A stretch of DNA of 64,000 nucleotides, taken from positions 4,265,178 through 4,329,177 of the forward strand of contig NZ_CP036263.1 of NCBI RefSeq assembly GCF_007741515.1, in the 5' to 3' direction. A program made the translations under genes and the position numbers. The notes beneath the pieces are model-generated. The model was not told the DNA's origin, did not search any database, and saw nothing but the letters and a program-made list of their open reading frames with translations. Positions 55,120-63,224 of this stretch are shown one piece after another. Positions within the stretch are counted from its first letter, which is position 1. The number at the start of each line of letters is the position of its first letter. The stretch is from Adhaeretor mobilis (lineage in GTDB: Bacteria > Planctomycetota > Planctomycetia > Pirellulales > Lacipirellulaceae).

Positions 55120-56112
55120 CTACCGAACGGCGACCCCTTCATCGATGTACGATGCAAGTGTCGCCGCATAGTTGGCTCGTTCGAAAACGGCTGATGATCC
55201 ACAGGACTTCCTGCTCATGGTTCCGATCAGCTGTCGAACTTGCTTGTACTCATGATACGCTAGCCAGGCGAGCATCTCATCCCGAAATTCCTGCATGAAA
55301 TCCACTCCATTCTGTAAGAGCGTCGAAGCTAACATGACAACATTCGCACCAGCGGCCATGGCCTTGAGGGCATCGGTCCCGTTGTGAATGCCACTAGAGG
55401 CTGCTAAGGAGAGCTGTAATTGGTCGTGAAGAACCCCCAGCCAGCGTAGTGATAGACGTGCTTCACTAGGATGACTCAGTTCAAGGTGCGGCGCGACTTT
55501 GTGAGATTCCAGGTCGATGTCCGGTTCTAGGAATCGATTGAATAGCACAAGACCGTCCGCGCCAGCTTCCTGAACCTGCCGAGCAAAGTAGGGGAGGCTC
55601 GAAAAGTAGGGCCCGATCTTCACGGATAGCGGAATCTCCACTTTCTGCCTGACTGCAGCAATCACATCGAGGTACCGTGCCTCGACCGTTGTGGACGATG
55701 CACTCGGATCGATTGGCACGAAGTAGAGATTGAGCTCGATCGCATCGGCACCGGCATCGCGGATACGACGAGCGTATTCGATCCAACCGCCCAGTGAGGC
55801 CCCATTCAGGCTGGCAATGATCGGCATAGTGACCGCCGCTCGCGCTTTCTCAACTAACGAGACGTAGTTCTCGGGACCCGAGTTGTAGTGGTTGAGCGTT
55901 GGAAACTCTGCCATTGCTTCAAGTGCTTCGTGAGTTTTTGTATCCCGGGCTACCTGTTCTTCGAACAGCGAAGGAAGTACAGCAGCCCCAGCACCAAATT
56001 CCTCCATGCGGCGCAGCACATCAGGTTGCCCTGTGCAGGGAGACGAGGAGGCGATGATCGGACTGCGGAGTGTCATCCCTAGGTATTCCGTGGAGAAGTC
56101 AACAACGGACAT
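55120..56112 (-). CDS. Dihydroorotate dehydrogenase-like flavoprotein
   Basis: A 330-residue TIM-barrel flavoprotein of the DHOD family: FSTEYLGMTLRSPIIASSSPCTG, PIIASLNGASLGGWIEYARRIRDAGADAIELNLY, VEIPLSVKIGPYFSSLPYFARQVQEAGADGLVLFNRF and a C-terminal GTDALKAMAAGANVVMLASTLLQNG phosphate-binding motif. The catalytic residue region resembles the class-1-like paralogues often annotated as DHOD-like and found in anaerobic or redox operons rather than pyrimidine synthesis. It is the first gene of the operon with the NtrC-type regulator (39 bp gap). Confidence 0.88.
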   Translation of the reverse strand: MSVVDFSTEYLGMTLRSPIIASSSPCTGQPDVLRRMEEFGAGAAVLPSLFEEQVARDTKTHEALEAMAEFPTLNHYNSGPENYVSLVEKARAAVTMPIIASLNGASLGGWIEYARRIRDAGADAIELNLYFVPIDPSASSTTVEARYLDVIAAVRQKVEIPLSVKIGPYFSSLPYFARQVQEAGADGLVLFNRFLEPDIDLESHKVAPHLELSHPSEARLSLRWLGVLHDQLQLSLAASSGIHNGTDALKAMAAGANVVMLASTLLQNGVDFMQEFRDEMLAWLAYHEYKQVRQLIGTMSRKSCGSSAVFERANYAATLASYIDEGVAVR

Positions 56113-56158
56113 GGCTCTTCCTCATTGCAGGTGGCGTGGAAAACTGATCAAACTGTGA

Positions 56159-56174
56159 AGCAATTTACGGGCCA
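56159..56174 (-). promoter_or_regulatory. Predicted sigma-54 promoter for the DHOD-NtrC-VIT1 operon
   Basis: The minus strand reads TGGCCC-GTAAA-TTGCT, one change from consensus. The perfect palindrome at 56258-56273 is 83 bp upstream; the start codon at 56112 is 46 bp downstream. Confidence 0.72.
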
Positions 56175-56237
56175 ATCGTGTCGTCTCTCAAACCAACAGG
56201 TAGTCGAAAGGAAGTTCACGACGGATCCTTGATGAAG

Positions 56238-56273
56238 TGTGCGTTCCTATCCGCAAGTGTGCGGATCCGCACA
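56238..56273. promoter_or_regulatory. Activator-binding dyad between divergent sigma-54 promoters
   Basis: 56258-56273 is TGTGCG-GATC-CGCACA, a perfect 16-bp palindrome. A left half-site TGTGCG at 56238-56243 lies 20 bp to the left, as in the other regions. Confidence 0.78.
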
Positions 56274-56358
56274 AGGTACTCCCTGTGCAATACAACCTTT
56301 CTAACCAAGCCTGCCGCTAGAGAGCTCTGCCACTTCGGCGCAATTGTTGCCCCATATT

Positions 56359-56374
56359 TGGGAAGAGGCTTGCT
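56359..56374 (+). promoter_or_regulatory. Predicted sigma-54 promoter for the APH-AAA/ArsR unit
   Basis: TGGGAA-GAGGC-TTGCT keeps GG-N10-GC and TTGCT, with two changes in the -24 box. It is 85 bp from the palindrome and 47 bp from ATG 56422. Confidence 0.62.
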
Positions 56375-56421
56375 CACAAGGCGTTCCTTGCTATGCACCT
56401 ACCATAAACCAAGGTATTCCG

Positions 56422-58029
56422 ATGCTTTCGATCGACGACACCAAAAAGCAGTACGAGTCAGATGATCTTGTAGCACTTCTTAGTAATCCTCAGACCTACT
56501 CCGATGGCACCAATCAAGCTGAGCTCATTGAAACGCATATTTCTTGGCTATTCCTCACTGACCGGTATGTCTACAAGCTCAAGAAGCCCGTGAAATTTGA
56601 GTTTCTGGACTTTACAAGCCTACAAGCACGCCAGCGAGCATGTGAAGAGGAAGTACGGATTAACAAGCGATTAGCCTACCAAGTCTATTTCGGCGTCCTA
56701 CCAATCACCGTGGAGCAGACGGGAGAGCTCGTTCTAGGTGGGGAGGGTCGCCCGATAGATTACGTCGTTAAGATGAGGCGTTTGCCGAGCAAATTGGCTT
56801 TGGACACTACGCTTCGCCAAGACCAGTTCTCCGCACACAAGTTGAATGAGTTGGTCAGCTACCTTGTTTCGTTCTACTGCAATTTGCCTCCACAAGTCTT
56901 ACAGCCAGAGGAGTACTACGAGCGAACAGTTCGGCATTGCCACTCGAATCTGCAGGATCTCTTGAGCGCAGCCGACCCACTGCACCACCCCATCATTCGC
57001 AGGATCCACAACGCCCAGCTACTCTTTGCTTGGCTTCAAAAAGATCTCCTACTGAATCGGGCCCGCGACGGCCGCATTGTTGAAGGGCATGGTGACCTGC
57101 GTGCGGAACACATTTTTCTTGAAACTCCGCCAGCGGTAATCGATGGACTAGAGTTCTCCGAAGAACTGCGGAAAAATGATGTCCTCGATGAACTTTGCTT
57201 TCTAGCTATGGACTGCACGCGATTAGGCAATAGCGAAATTGGTGCCAAGTTACTTGACGCCTACGCCAAGCTTAGCGGCGATGCTAGTCCGCCCGAACTC
57301 CAAGATTTCTATAAGAGCTACCGCGCTTCGGTACGTGCCAAAGTGGCCTTACTCGGGGTATCACAAGCCAACGGTCAGGCTCGCAAGCATCGTCTGCGCG
57401 AATTCCACCAGGTACTCCAATGGGCAGATCACTACGCCGCGAGAATTGGCGGACCGTACCTCTTTGTCATCGGTGGTCTGATGGGGACTGGCAAATCAAC
57501 TCTCGCTACTGCTGTGGCTGAAAAGACCGCTGCACAGGTCATCAGCACGGATGCAGTACGCCTCACTCTTTTCGGAGCAAGCGACAAGCCCTCTGACTTT
57601 GGCAAAGGAACCTACCGCCCGGAACTTCGCCAGAAAGTCTATGAGGAGATGTTTGCTACAGCCGAGGAGGCTTTGGATTTTGGTCAGACTGTGGTGCTTG
57701 ATGGCACATTTCTCACCAATGGCTTGCGTGAACAAGCCACAAAACTAGCACACAAGCATGGCGCAACTCCTATTCATATCGAATGCGAATGTCCAATAGA
57801 GGCAGCCCGACTCAGAGTTATTGAGCGTATCAAAGAACTTGAAAGCAAGTCGGAAGGAAGGCCGGAACTCATACAGCAGCAAGTTGCCGAACGTGAGGAG
57901 CTATCCGAGTCCCATGGCTGCCTTACTATTGATTCGACGCACCCGATGGGGATGATGCTCGACCGAATCGCAGAAAAGTTGGCAGAACCACTCATTGACG
58001 TGTCGCGACATGACGATATATTAGCGTAA
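56422..58029 (+). CDS. APH-like/AAA (P-loop kinase) fusion, Rv2004c type
   Basis: A 535-residue fusion. The first 320 residues are an aminoglycoside-phosphotransferase-like (protein-kinase fold) domain with GHGDLRAEHIFLETPPAVIDGLEF, the catalytic-loop motif, and DELCFLAMD. The last 180 residues are an AAA_33/zeta-toxin-like P-loop kinase: FVIGGLMGTGKSTLATAVAEK (Walker A), STDAVRLTLFG and VLDGTFL. The same fusion, Rv2004c of Mycobacterium, is in the DosR regulon. Substrate unknown. ATG 56422 lies downstream of the promoter; the longer frame from 56344 would overlap it. Its stop overlaps the ArsR start (TAATG). Confidence 0.88.
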   Translation: MLSIDDTKKQYESDDLVALLSNPQTYSDGTNQAELIETHISWLFLTDRYVYKLKKPVKFEFLDFTSLQARQRACEEEVRINKRLAYQVYFGVLPITVEQTGELVLGGEGRPIDYVVKMRRLPSKLALDTTLRQDQFSAHKLNELVSYLVSFYCNLPPQVLQPEEYYERTVRHCHSNLQDLLSAADPLHHPIIRRIHNAQLLFAWLQKDLLLNRARDGRIVEGHGDLRAEHIFLETPPAVIDGLEFSEELRKNDVLDELCFLAMDCTRLGNSEIGAKLLDAYAKLSGDASPPELQDFYKSYRASVRAKVALLGVSQANGQARKHRLREFHQVLQWADHYAARIGGPYLFVIGGLMGTGKSTLATAVAEKTAAQVISTDAVRLTLFGASDKPSDFGKGTYRPELRQKVYEEMFATAEEALDFGQTVVLDGTFLTNGLREQATKLAHKHGATPIHIECECPIEAARLRVIERIKELESKSEGRPELIQQQVAEREELSESHGCLTIDSTHPMGMMLDRIAEKLAEPLIDVSRHDDILA

Positions 58030-58364
58030 TGGCTGCGAAATCCCATCCAAAGAAGAAACCAGTGAAAAAGAAGCCGCAGGGCGACCCGGCGGCGTTTGCC
58101 CAGGCAGCAGAATGCCTGAAGACGCTGGCACACCCAGTACGGTTACGTATGGTGCAATTGTTGCTGCAGGGGAGGTACACGGTTGGTGAACTGGCTGATG
58201 ATTGCAAGGTGCCCGACAATGTGGCCTCAGAGCACCTGCGATTGATGCAGCGGTGTGGTTTTTTTACAAGTGAACGTGAAGGTCGACGAGTGTACTACCA
58301 GGTCGCCGAACCTCACCTGAAAGACATCATGGCATGCGTTGAAAGTCGATTCCTGAAATCCTGA
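58029..58364 (+). CDS. ArsR-family repressor, possibly persulfide-sensing (SqrR/BigR-like)
   Basis: A 111-residue winged-helix repressor with a Lys-rich N-terminal arm (KKKPVKKKPQG), AECLKTLAHPVRLRMVQLLLQGRYTVGELADDCKVPDNVASEHLRLMQRCGFFTSEREGRRVYYQV. It lacks the ELCVC metal site of classical ArsR. Cysteines in the recognition-side helix (DDC) and in the last helix (MAC) could form the disulfide/persulfide pair of SqrR/BigR regulators; this fits the sulfide-handling genes downstream. ATG 58029 overlaps the stop of the APH-AAA gene. Confidence 0.87.
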   Translation: MAAKSHPKKKPVKKKPQGDPAAFAQAAECLKTLAHPVRLRMVQLLLQGRYTVGELADDCKVPDNVASEHLRLMQRCGFFTSEREGRRVYYQVAEPHLKDIMACVESRFLKS

Positions 58365-58426
58365 TGACGCTTACTCCACCTTTTTTTATTCAACATATCG
58401 CCATACTTCGAGATGACGAGGCAATC

Positions 58427-58981
58427 ATGAGCAAAAACAGAACCATCTCCGTGCGGCAACTCGCCGAAAACAATAAGCAAGGCGATGCGGATATCATCGA
58501 TGTTCGAACGTCGGTGGAATTTCGCGAAGTTCGTGCCGCAGTTGCACGAAACGTTCCGCTTGATTCGCTTGATCCGCACGTCGTAATGCAAGGACGCAAC
58601 AGATCGGCCGATGAACCGCTCTACGTGATCTGCAAAGGCGGTACACGTGGTGCGAAGGCGCAGCAGAAGTTTATCGACGCTGGATTCACAAACGTAATAA
58701 ACCTCGAAGGGGGCACGGAGGCTTGGCTCGCGGCGGGGCTGCCGGTCGTGCGCGGCAAGAAAACGATGTCGCTCGAACGGCAAGTAAGAATAGCTGCCGG
58801 ATTTCTCGTGCTAGTTGGCGCCCTAGCCGCCATTATCACAGGCAATGTGTTTTTTGCCGGCATACCGGCATTCGTCGGCGCAGGACTAATGTTTGCTGGC
58901 ATCACCGATAGTTGCGCAATGGGCATGCTAATTGCAAAGATGCCGTGGAATCAGGTCAAGGATGGATCATGTTCGGTCTAG
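58427..58981 (+). CDS. Rhodanese fused to a DUF2892-type membrane domain
   Basis: A 184-residue protein (ATG 58427; an earlier in-frame ATG at 58364 overlaps the previous stop). Residues 1-100 are a rhodanese domain (ADIIDVRTSVEFREV; active Cys in YVICKGGTRGAKAQ; VINLEGGTEAWLAAGLPV). Residues about 115-175 are two hydrophobic segments (AAGFLVLVGALAAIITGNVFFAGIPAFVGAGLMFAGI) of the DUF2892 kind. Such proteins move sulfane sulfur at the membrane. It overlaps the TauE/SafE gene by 13 bp. Confidence 0.9.
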   Translation: MSKNRTISVRQLAENNKQGDADIIDVRTSVEFREVRAAVARNVPLDSLDPHVVMQGRNRSADEPLYVICKGGTRGAKAQQKFIDAGFTNVINLEGGTEAWLAAGLPVVRGKKTMSLERQVRIAAGFLVLVGALAAIITGNVFFAGIPAFVGAGLMFAGITDSCAMGMLIAKMPWNQVKDGSCSV

Positions 58982-59808
58982 CTGTACTCTTTGGATGCGG
59001 AGTTGGATTCGCGCTGGGACTGACCGGCGGAGGCGGCGGAGTTTTCGCAGTTCCCTTATTGGTGTACGGACTGTCGGTCGCACCCAGGGAGGCGGTTGGC
59101 ATTTCCTTGGCGTCGGTCGGTGGTACCGCCCTCATAGGCGTCGCGCCTCGTTTGTGGCGAGGTGAAGTGGAGCTGCCTACCGGGCTAATGTTTGCCATCG
59201 CAGGGATGATCGGCGCACCAATCGGCACGTACCTCACGTCGCTGTTTTCAGAGACGGTGCTATTGGTAATGTTTGGTTGCTTGATGCTGATTGTGGCGTG
59301 GCGGATGTGGGCAAAGACACGCGATCCGCAGTTGGCGACCAGCGTTCTTGCGACCGAGATCGGTATTATGGAGAGCCAGGCCGGAGAGGATAGTTCGGCG
59401 TGTAAGCGTAGTGTGGACGGCACGCTTCAAGTGACCTCAAAGTGTGCCCGATTGTTGGTACTTGTTGGTTTATTGACTGGTATCTTGTCGGGGTTGTTTG
59501 GAGTTGGCGGGGGCTTCATTATTGTACCTGCCCTTGTGTTGTTTAGCGGCATGGAGATTCATCGAGCGGTAGGAACGTCGCTCCTGGTGATCTTTCTCAT
59601 CAGTATCAGTGGAGTCACGTCTTATTTATTGGCTGGAAGAGAGTTGTCACTCGATACGACGATTCTGTTTCTCGTGGGGGGCTTGGTGGGTATTTGGCTC
59701 GGTGGCTTAGTCGCTACAAGGCTCAATGGGGCTACTTTGCAGAGAGTATTCGCGTCTGCGGTCGTGCTAGTAGCTGTTTTCGTGATCGCCAAAACGATTG
59801 TTTTTTAA
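58969..59808 (+). CDS. TauE/SafE-family sulfite/sulfur-anion exporter
   Basis: A 279-residue membrane protein with about eight helices. MFGLAVLFGCGVGFALGLTGGGGGVFAVPLLVYGLSV and VGLLTGILSGLFGVGGGFIIVPALVLFSGMEIHRAVGTSLLVIFLIS are the two inverted-repeat halves with the G-G-G-(G)-G motif typical of TauE/SafE. ATG 58969 lies inside the end of the rhodanese gene and follows AAGGATGG. It probably exports sulfite or thiosulfate made by persulfide oxidation. Confidence 0.9.
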   Translation: MFGLAVLFGCGVGFALGLTGGGGGVFAVPLLVYGLSVAPREAVGISLASVGGTALIGVAPRLWRGEVELPTGLMFAIAGMIGAPIGTYLTSLFSETVLLVMFGCLMLIVAWRMWAKTRDPQLATSVLATEIGIMESQAGEDSSACKRSVDGTLQVTSKCARLLVLVGLLTGILSGLFGVGGGFIIVPALVLFSGMEIHRAVGTSLLVIFLISISGVTSYLLAGRELSLDTTILFLVGGLVGIWLGGLVATRLNGATLQRVFASAVVLVAVFVIAKTIVF

Positions 59809-59826
59809 ACCAATGGAGACCGAAAG

Positions 59827-61254
59827 ATGTTACTCAAATACTTTTATGACGAATCCCTTGCACACGCTTCCTACATGGTGGGCTGCCAACGAGCTAAGTT
59901 AGCAGTCGTTGTCGATCCCGGGCGTGACATCGATCAGTATCTGCAAATGGCCGACCGCGAAGGTCTCAAGCTGATCGCGGTTGCGGAGACGCACATTCAC
60001 GCCGACTATGTGTCTGGCGCTCGGGAGCTGGCGGACCGCATTGGCGCGAAGCTGTACGTGTCGGACGAAGGTCCTGTAGAATGGAAGTATCAGTTTGCCA
60101 ACCAGTACGACCACCAACTGCTCAAGGACGGCGACTCGTTCATGATTGGGAATATCAAGCTTGATGTCCTGCATACGCCGGGCCATACGCCGGAAAGCAT
60201 TTCGTTTCTACTGACCGATCAGGGCGGGAGCGCTGACAAACCCATGGGCATTTTTACGGGCGACTTCGTATTCGTGGGGTCTATCGGACGGCCTGACCTA
60301 CTCGAAGAGGCAGCCGGGCTGGAGAATACAGCAGAACCGGGTGCTCGTGATTTATTCCGCTCAGTAGCGAAATTCAAGCAGCTTCCCGATTTCCTACAAG
60401 TCTGGCCAGCTCACGGTGCCGGTAGTGCATGCGGGAAAGGGCTCGGTGCGATTCCATCGTCTACAGTTGGCTATGAAAAGTTATTCAACCCAGCACTGCA
60501 GTTCACTGAGGAGGATAAATTCGTCGTGTACATCCTGTCGGATCAACCGGAAGCTCCGAAGTACTTTGCGGTGATGAAACGTGTTAACAAGGAAGGGCCG
60601 GCAATCATCGGTGACAAAGGACTGCCCGAGTCACGACCAATTAGTGAGCTAAACTCAGCTCTGGATTCCGCTACGGTCATTGATTTATCGCCATCGAGCC
60701 AATTTGCAGATGGCCATGTACCGGGGAGCATCAACATTCCAACTTCAATGCTTGCCGGCTGGGCAGGCTGGGTCGTTGATTACTCAAAGCCTGTCTACTT
60801 GATCGCCAACCCTGAACAGCTTGCCGAAGCAACTCGTGTATTACGCAAGATCGGACTCGACGATATTCGTGGCAACTTCAATGCGTCGCAAGTTCGAGAG
60901 GCAGGATTGGCATCCGAGAGTTTCCAGCGCAGTACTCCGAATGAACTAGCACAGCGGATCAGGACGGGCGACGTAACGCTCATCGACGTGCGCTCGGATA
61001 CAGAATGGAGCGCTGGTCACATCCCGTGCGCCGAGCATCATTTTCTCGGACGCTTACCCGACGAAGTAGACTCGCTGCGTGATGGAAAGACATTCGTCAC
61101 GCAGTGCCAAAGTTCTGCCAGGTCGGCGATTGCCGCCAGTCTTCTTCAAGCAGCAGGCGTTGCTGTGATCGATATGAGCGGCGGTATTGCTGAGTGGAAG
61201 GAAGCCGGGCTACCTGTGAGTACCGCAGCCGAATTCATTCCTTGTGAGGCTTAA
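59827..61254 (+). CDS. Persulfide dioxygenase-like metallo-hydrolase fused to two rhodanese domains
   Basis: A 475-residue protein. Residues 1-240 are an ETHE1/PDO-type metallo-beta-lactamase fold: VAETHIHADYVSGARELA (His56, His58, Asp60), LDVLHTPGHTPESISFLL, IFTGDFVFVGSIGRPDL and VWPAHGAG. It oxidises glutathione persulfide or similar to sulfite. Residues about 270-365 and 375-470 are rhodanese domains; the first has no active Cys (VYLIANPEQLAEA), the second has Cys in FVTQCQSSARSAIAASLL. AAAGATG ribosome site weak; GGAGACCGAAAG precedes ATG 59827. Confidence 0.92.
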   Translation: MLLKYFYDESLAHASYMVGCQRAKLAVVVDPGRDIDQYLQMADREGLKLIAVAETHIHADYVSGARELADRIGAKLYVSDEGPVEWKYQFANQYDHQLLKDGDSFMIGNIKLDVLHTPGHTPESISFLLTDQGGSADKPMGIFTGDFVFVGSIGRPDLLEEAAGLENTAEPGARDLFRSVAKFKQLPDFLQVWPAHGAGSACGKGLGAIPSSTVGYEKLFNPALQFTEEDKFVVYILSDQPEAPKYFAVMKRVNKEGPAIIGDKGLPESRPISELNSALDSATVIDLSPSSQFADGHVPGSINIPTSMLAGWAGWVVDYSKPVYLIANPEQLAEATRVLRKIGLDDIRGNFNASQVREAGLASESFQRSTPNELAQRIRTGDVTLIDVRSDTEWSAGHIPCAEHHFLGRLPDEVDSLRDGKTFVTQCQSSARSAIAASLLQAAGVAVIDMSGGIAEWKEAGLPVSTAAEFIPCEA

Positions 61255-61478
61255 GCTCTCCTGGCAAAAACCAAGGTAAGGCAGAGCTAGAGATACGAGA
61301 GTTACCGCGATTTTAGTCGAGTGGTATGTGCTCCGCACGTGGGTGCTAACCAGAGTTTGCGTCAAGATCGGACTTCCAGCTAGCTACGCGGTGAATCCGC
61401 GTTCTGACATCCAGAATAAAAATGCCATTCTCGAAGGAACAGTCGTGCCGACGATGAACGGCCAAAGAAGGGACTAGA
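61255..61478. other. Intergenic region within the sulfur operon
   Basis: 224 bp with no supported gene. Contains a short dyad ATGTGC-TCC-GCACGT (61327-61341), similar in words to the regulon dyad but with a different spacer, so not counted as one. Confidence 0.4.
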
Positions 61479-63149
61479 ATGATGAAAATAGTGATTGTCG
61501 GTGCCGTAGCTGGTGGCGCTTCCGCGGCGGCCCGCGCGCGGCGACTAGACGAAGATGCTGAAATCATCCTCATTGAGCGCGGCGCCGAACCGTCGTATGC
61601 CAACTGCGGTCTGCCTTACTATGTCGGTGGTCAGATTGAATCGCGAGACAAGTTACTAGTAGCTCCTGCTGCGCACCTGCGACAAAGGCACGCCCTGGAT
61701 GTGCGGACTCGACAAGAAGTCACTGCGATAGACCGCACGGGTAAGTCGGTAGCCGTGAAGAATCTGGAATCAGGCGAAGTCTACGACGAGACGTACGACC
61801 GTCTGATTGTTTCTACCGGGGCATCCCCGTTGCGGCCCCCGATTCCCGGCATTGAAGGTCCAAACGTCTTGGGACTAAGAGACTTGGCGGATGTCGATCG
61901 CATGCACGAACACGTCACATCTGGCAATTGCCGTCGGGCCGTGATCGTGGGAGCCGGATTCATTGGAATCGAAGTCGCGGAAAACTTAGTGCGTCGGGGG
62001 ATTGATGTCACCGTGGTCGAACTAGCCAATCAAATTCTCCCACCATGGGACGAGGAGATGGTTCGTCCACTCGAAGCGCACTTGCGTGATCAGGGCGTTA
62101 CTTTACGATTGGGAGATTCGGCTGAGGCCTTCGCAGAATGCTCTACGTCCGATGGTAAGCTGACGGTGAAACTAAAGTCAGGTGAAGAATTGCGGGCAGA
62201 CTTCGCAGCTGTCTGTATCGGTGTACGGCCTGAAAGCAAGTTGGCGCTCGACGCCGGAATCGAGTGTGGTCCACGTGGCGGTATCGTCACTAACGATTTC
62301 CTACAGACCAGCGATCCAAACATTTACGCTGTGGGCGATGTTGCACAAGTGAAAGACTTCGTGACGAGCGAACCAACACAGATTCCTTTGGCAGGACCAG
62401 CCAATCGGCAGGGCCGTATAGCCGCCGACCACATCTTCGGCCGAAATTCAAGGTATCGCGGCACGCAAGGAACAGCGGTTGTCGGAATTTTCGGAAAAAC
62501 CGCCGCCATGACCGGCCACAGTGAGAAACTTTTGCGGCGAGACAGCCGTCCTTACGAAAAAATCTACATCCATCCCAACGATCATGCAGGATACTATCCG
62601 GGCGCGACTCAAATGACACTGAAGCTCTTGTTCGATCCCGACGTCGGCCGAATCTGGGGTGCTCAGGCTGTCGGTACGAACGGAGTCGACAAGCGCATTG
62701 ATGTGATCGCGATGGCGATGCACGCGGGGATGACCGTCTACGATTTAGAAGAAGCGGAACTCTGTTACGCACCCCAATATGGCTCGGCAAAAGACGCGGT
62801 CAACATGGCTGGGTTCGTTGCGTCAGGCCTGCTTCGCGGAGATCATCCTCACGTTCACTTGAGTGAACTGACTACAGAGTCAGAGTCAGGAGAGCATGTC
62901 CTGCTGGATGTTCGCACGGAGCAAGAGTTTGCCAATGGGCATCTGAATAATGCGCAGAATATTCCACTGGAAGCACTTCGTAATCGGATTTCGGAGCTAC
63001 CCAAAGACTGTAGGATCATCTCATACTGTCAAGTTGGCCAACGTGGATACATGGCGACCCGACTGCTCCAACGAAAAGGTTTTGACGCCGCAAATCTAAG
63101 CGGTGGCTATCAACTTGTTCAAAAGTCAGGCAATCTGCTTAATACTTAA
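61479..63149 (+). CDS. CoA-disulfide/persulfide reductase with C-terminal rhodanese
   Basis: A 556-residue FAD-dependent pyridine-nucleotide-disulfide oxidoreductase. KIVIVGAVAGGASAAARARRL (FAD-binding), SYANCGLPYYVGG (active Cys about residue 45), RAVIVGAGFIGIEVAENLVRRGIDVTVVE (NAD-binding) and YAVGDVAQV are typical of CoADR. From about 455 on there is a rhodanese domain (VLLDVRTEQEFANGHL; Cys in IISYCQVGQRGYMATRLLQ). Such fusions (Npsr, CoADR-RHD) reduce polysulfide or persulfide with NAD(P)H. ATG 61479 or ATG 61482, with AGGGAC upstream. Confidence 0.94.
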   Translation: MMKIVIVGAVAGGASAAARARRLDEDAEIILIERGAEPSYANCGLPYYVGGQIESRDKLLVAPAAHLRQRHALDVRTRQEVTAIDRTGKSVAVKNLESGEVYDETYDRLIVSTGASPLRPPIPGIEGPNVLGLRDLADVDRMHEHVTSGNCRRAVIVGAGFIGIEVAENLVRRGIDVTVVELANQILPPWDEEMVRPLEAHLRDQGVTLRLGDSAEAFAECSTSDGKLTVKLKSGEELRADFAAVCIGVRPESKLALDAGIECGPRGGIVTNDFLQTSDPNIYAVGDVAQVKDFVTSEPTQIPLAGPANRQGRIAADHIFGRNSRYRGTQGTAVVGIFGKTAAMTGHSEKLLRRDSRPYEKIYIHPNDHAGYYPGATQMTLKLLFDPDVGRIWGAQAVGTNGVDKRIDVIAMAMHAGMTVYDLEEAELCYAPQYGSAKDAVNMAGFVASGLLRGDHPHVHLSELTTESESGEHVLLDVRTEQEFANGHLNNAQNIPLEALRNRISELPKDCRIISYCQVGQRGYMATRLLQRKGFDAANLSGGYQLVQKSGNLLNT

Positions 63150-63224
63150 TTAGCAATTGATAGTATTTAGATCGAAAGCATGTTTTTTTTTAAAATGCCC
63201 AACCAAGAAGAGGAATGAATCAAA

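Noticed and set aside
61327..61341. ATGTGC-TCC-GCACGT dyad in the sulfur operon
   Set aside because: Spacer length differs from the regulon dyad and no -24/-12 site follows.
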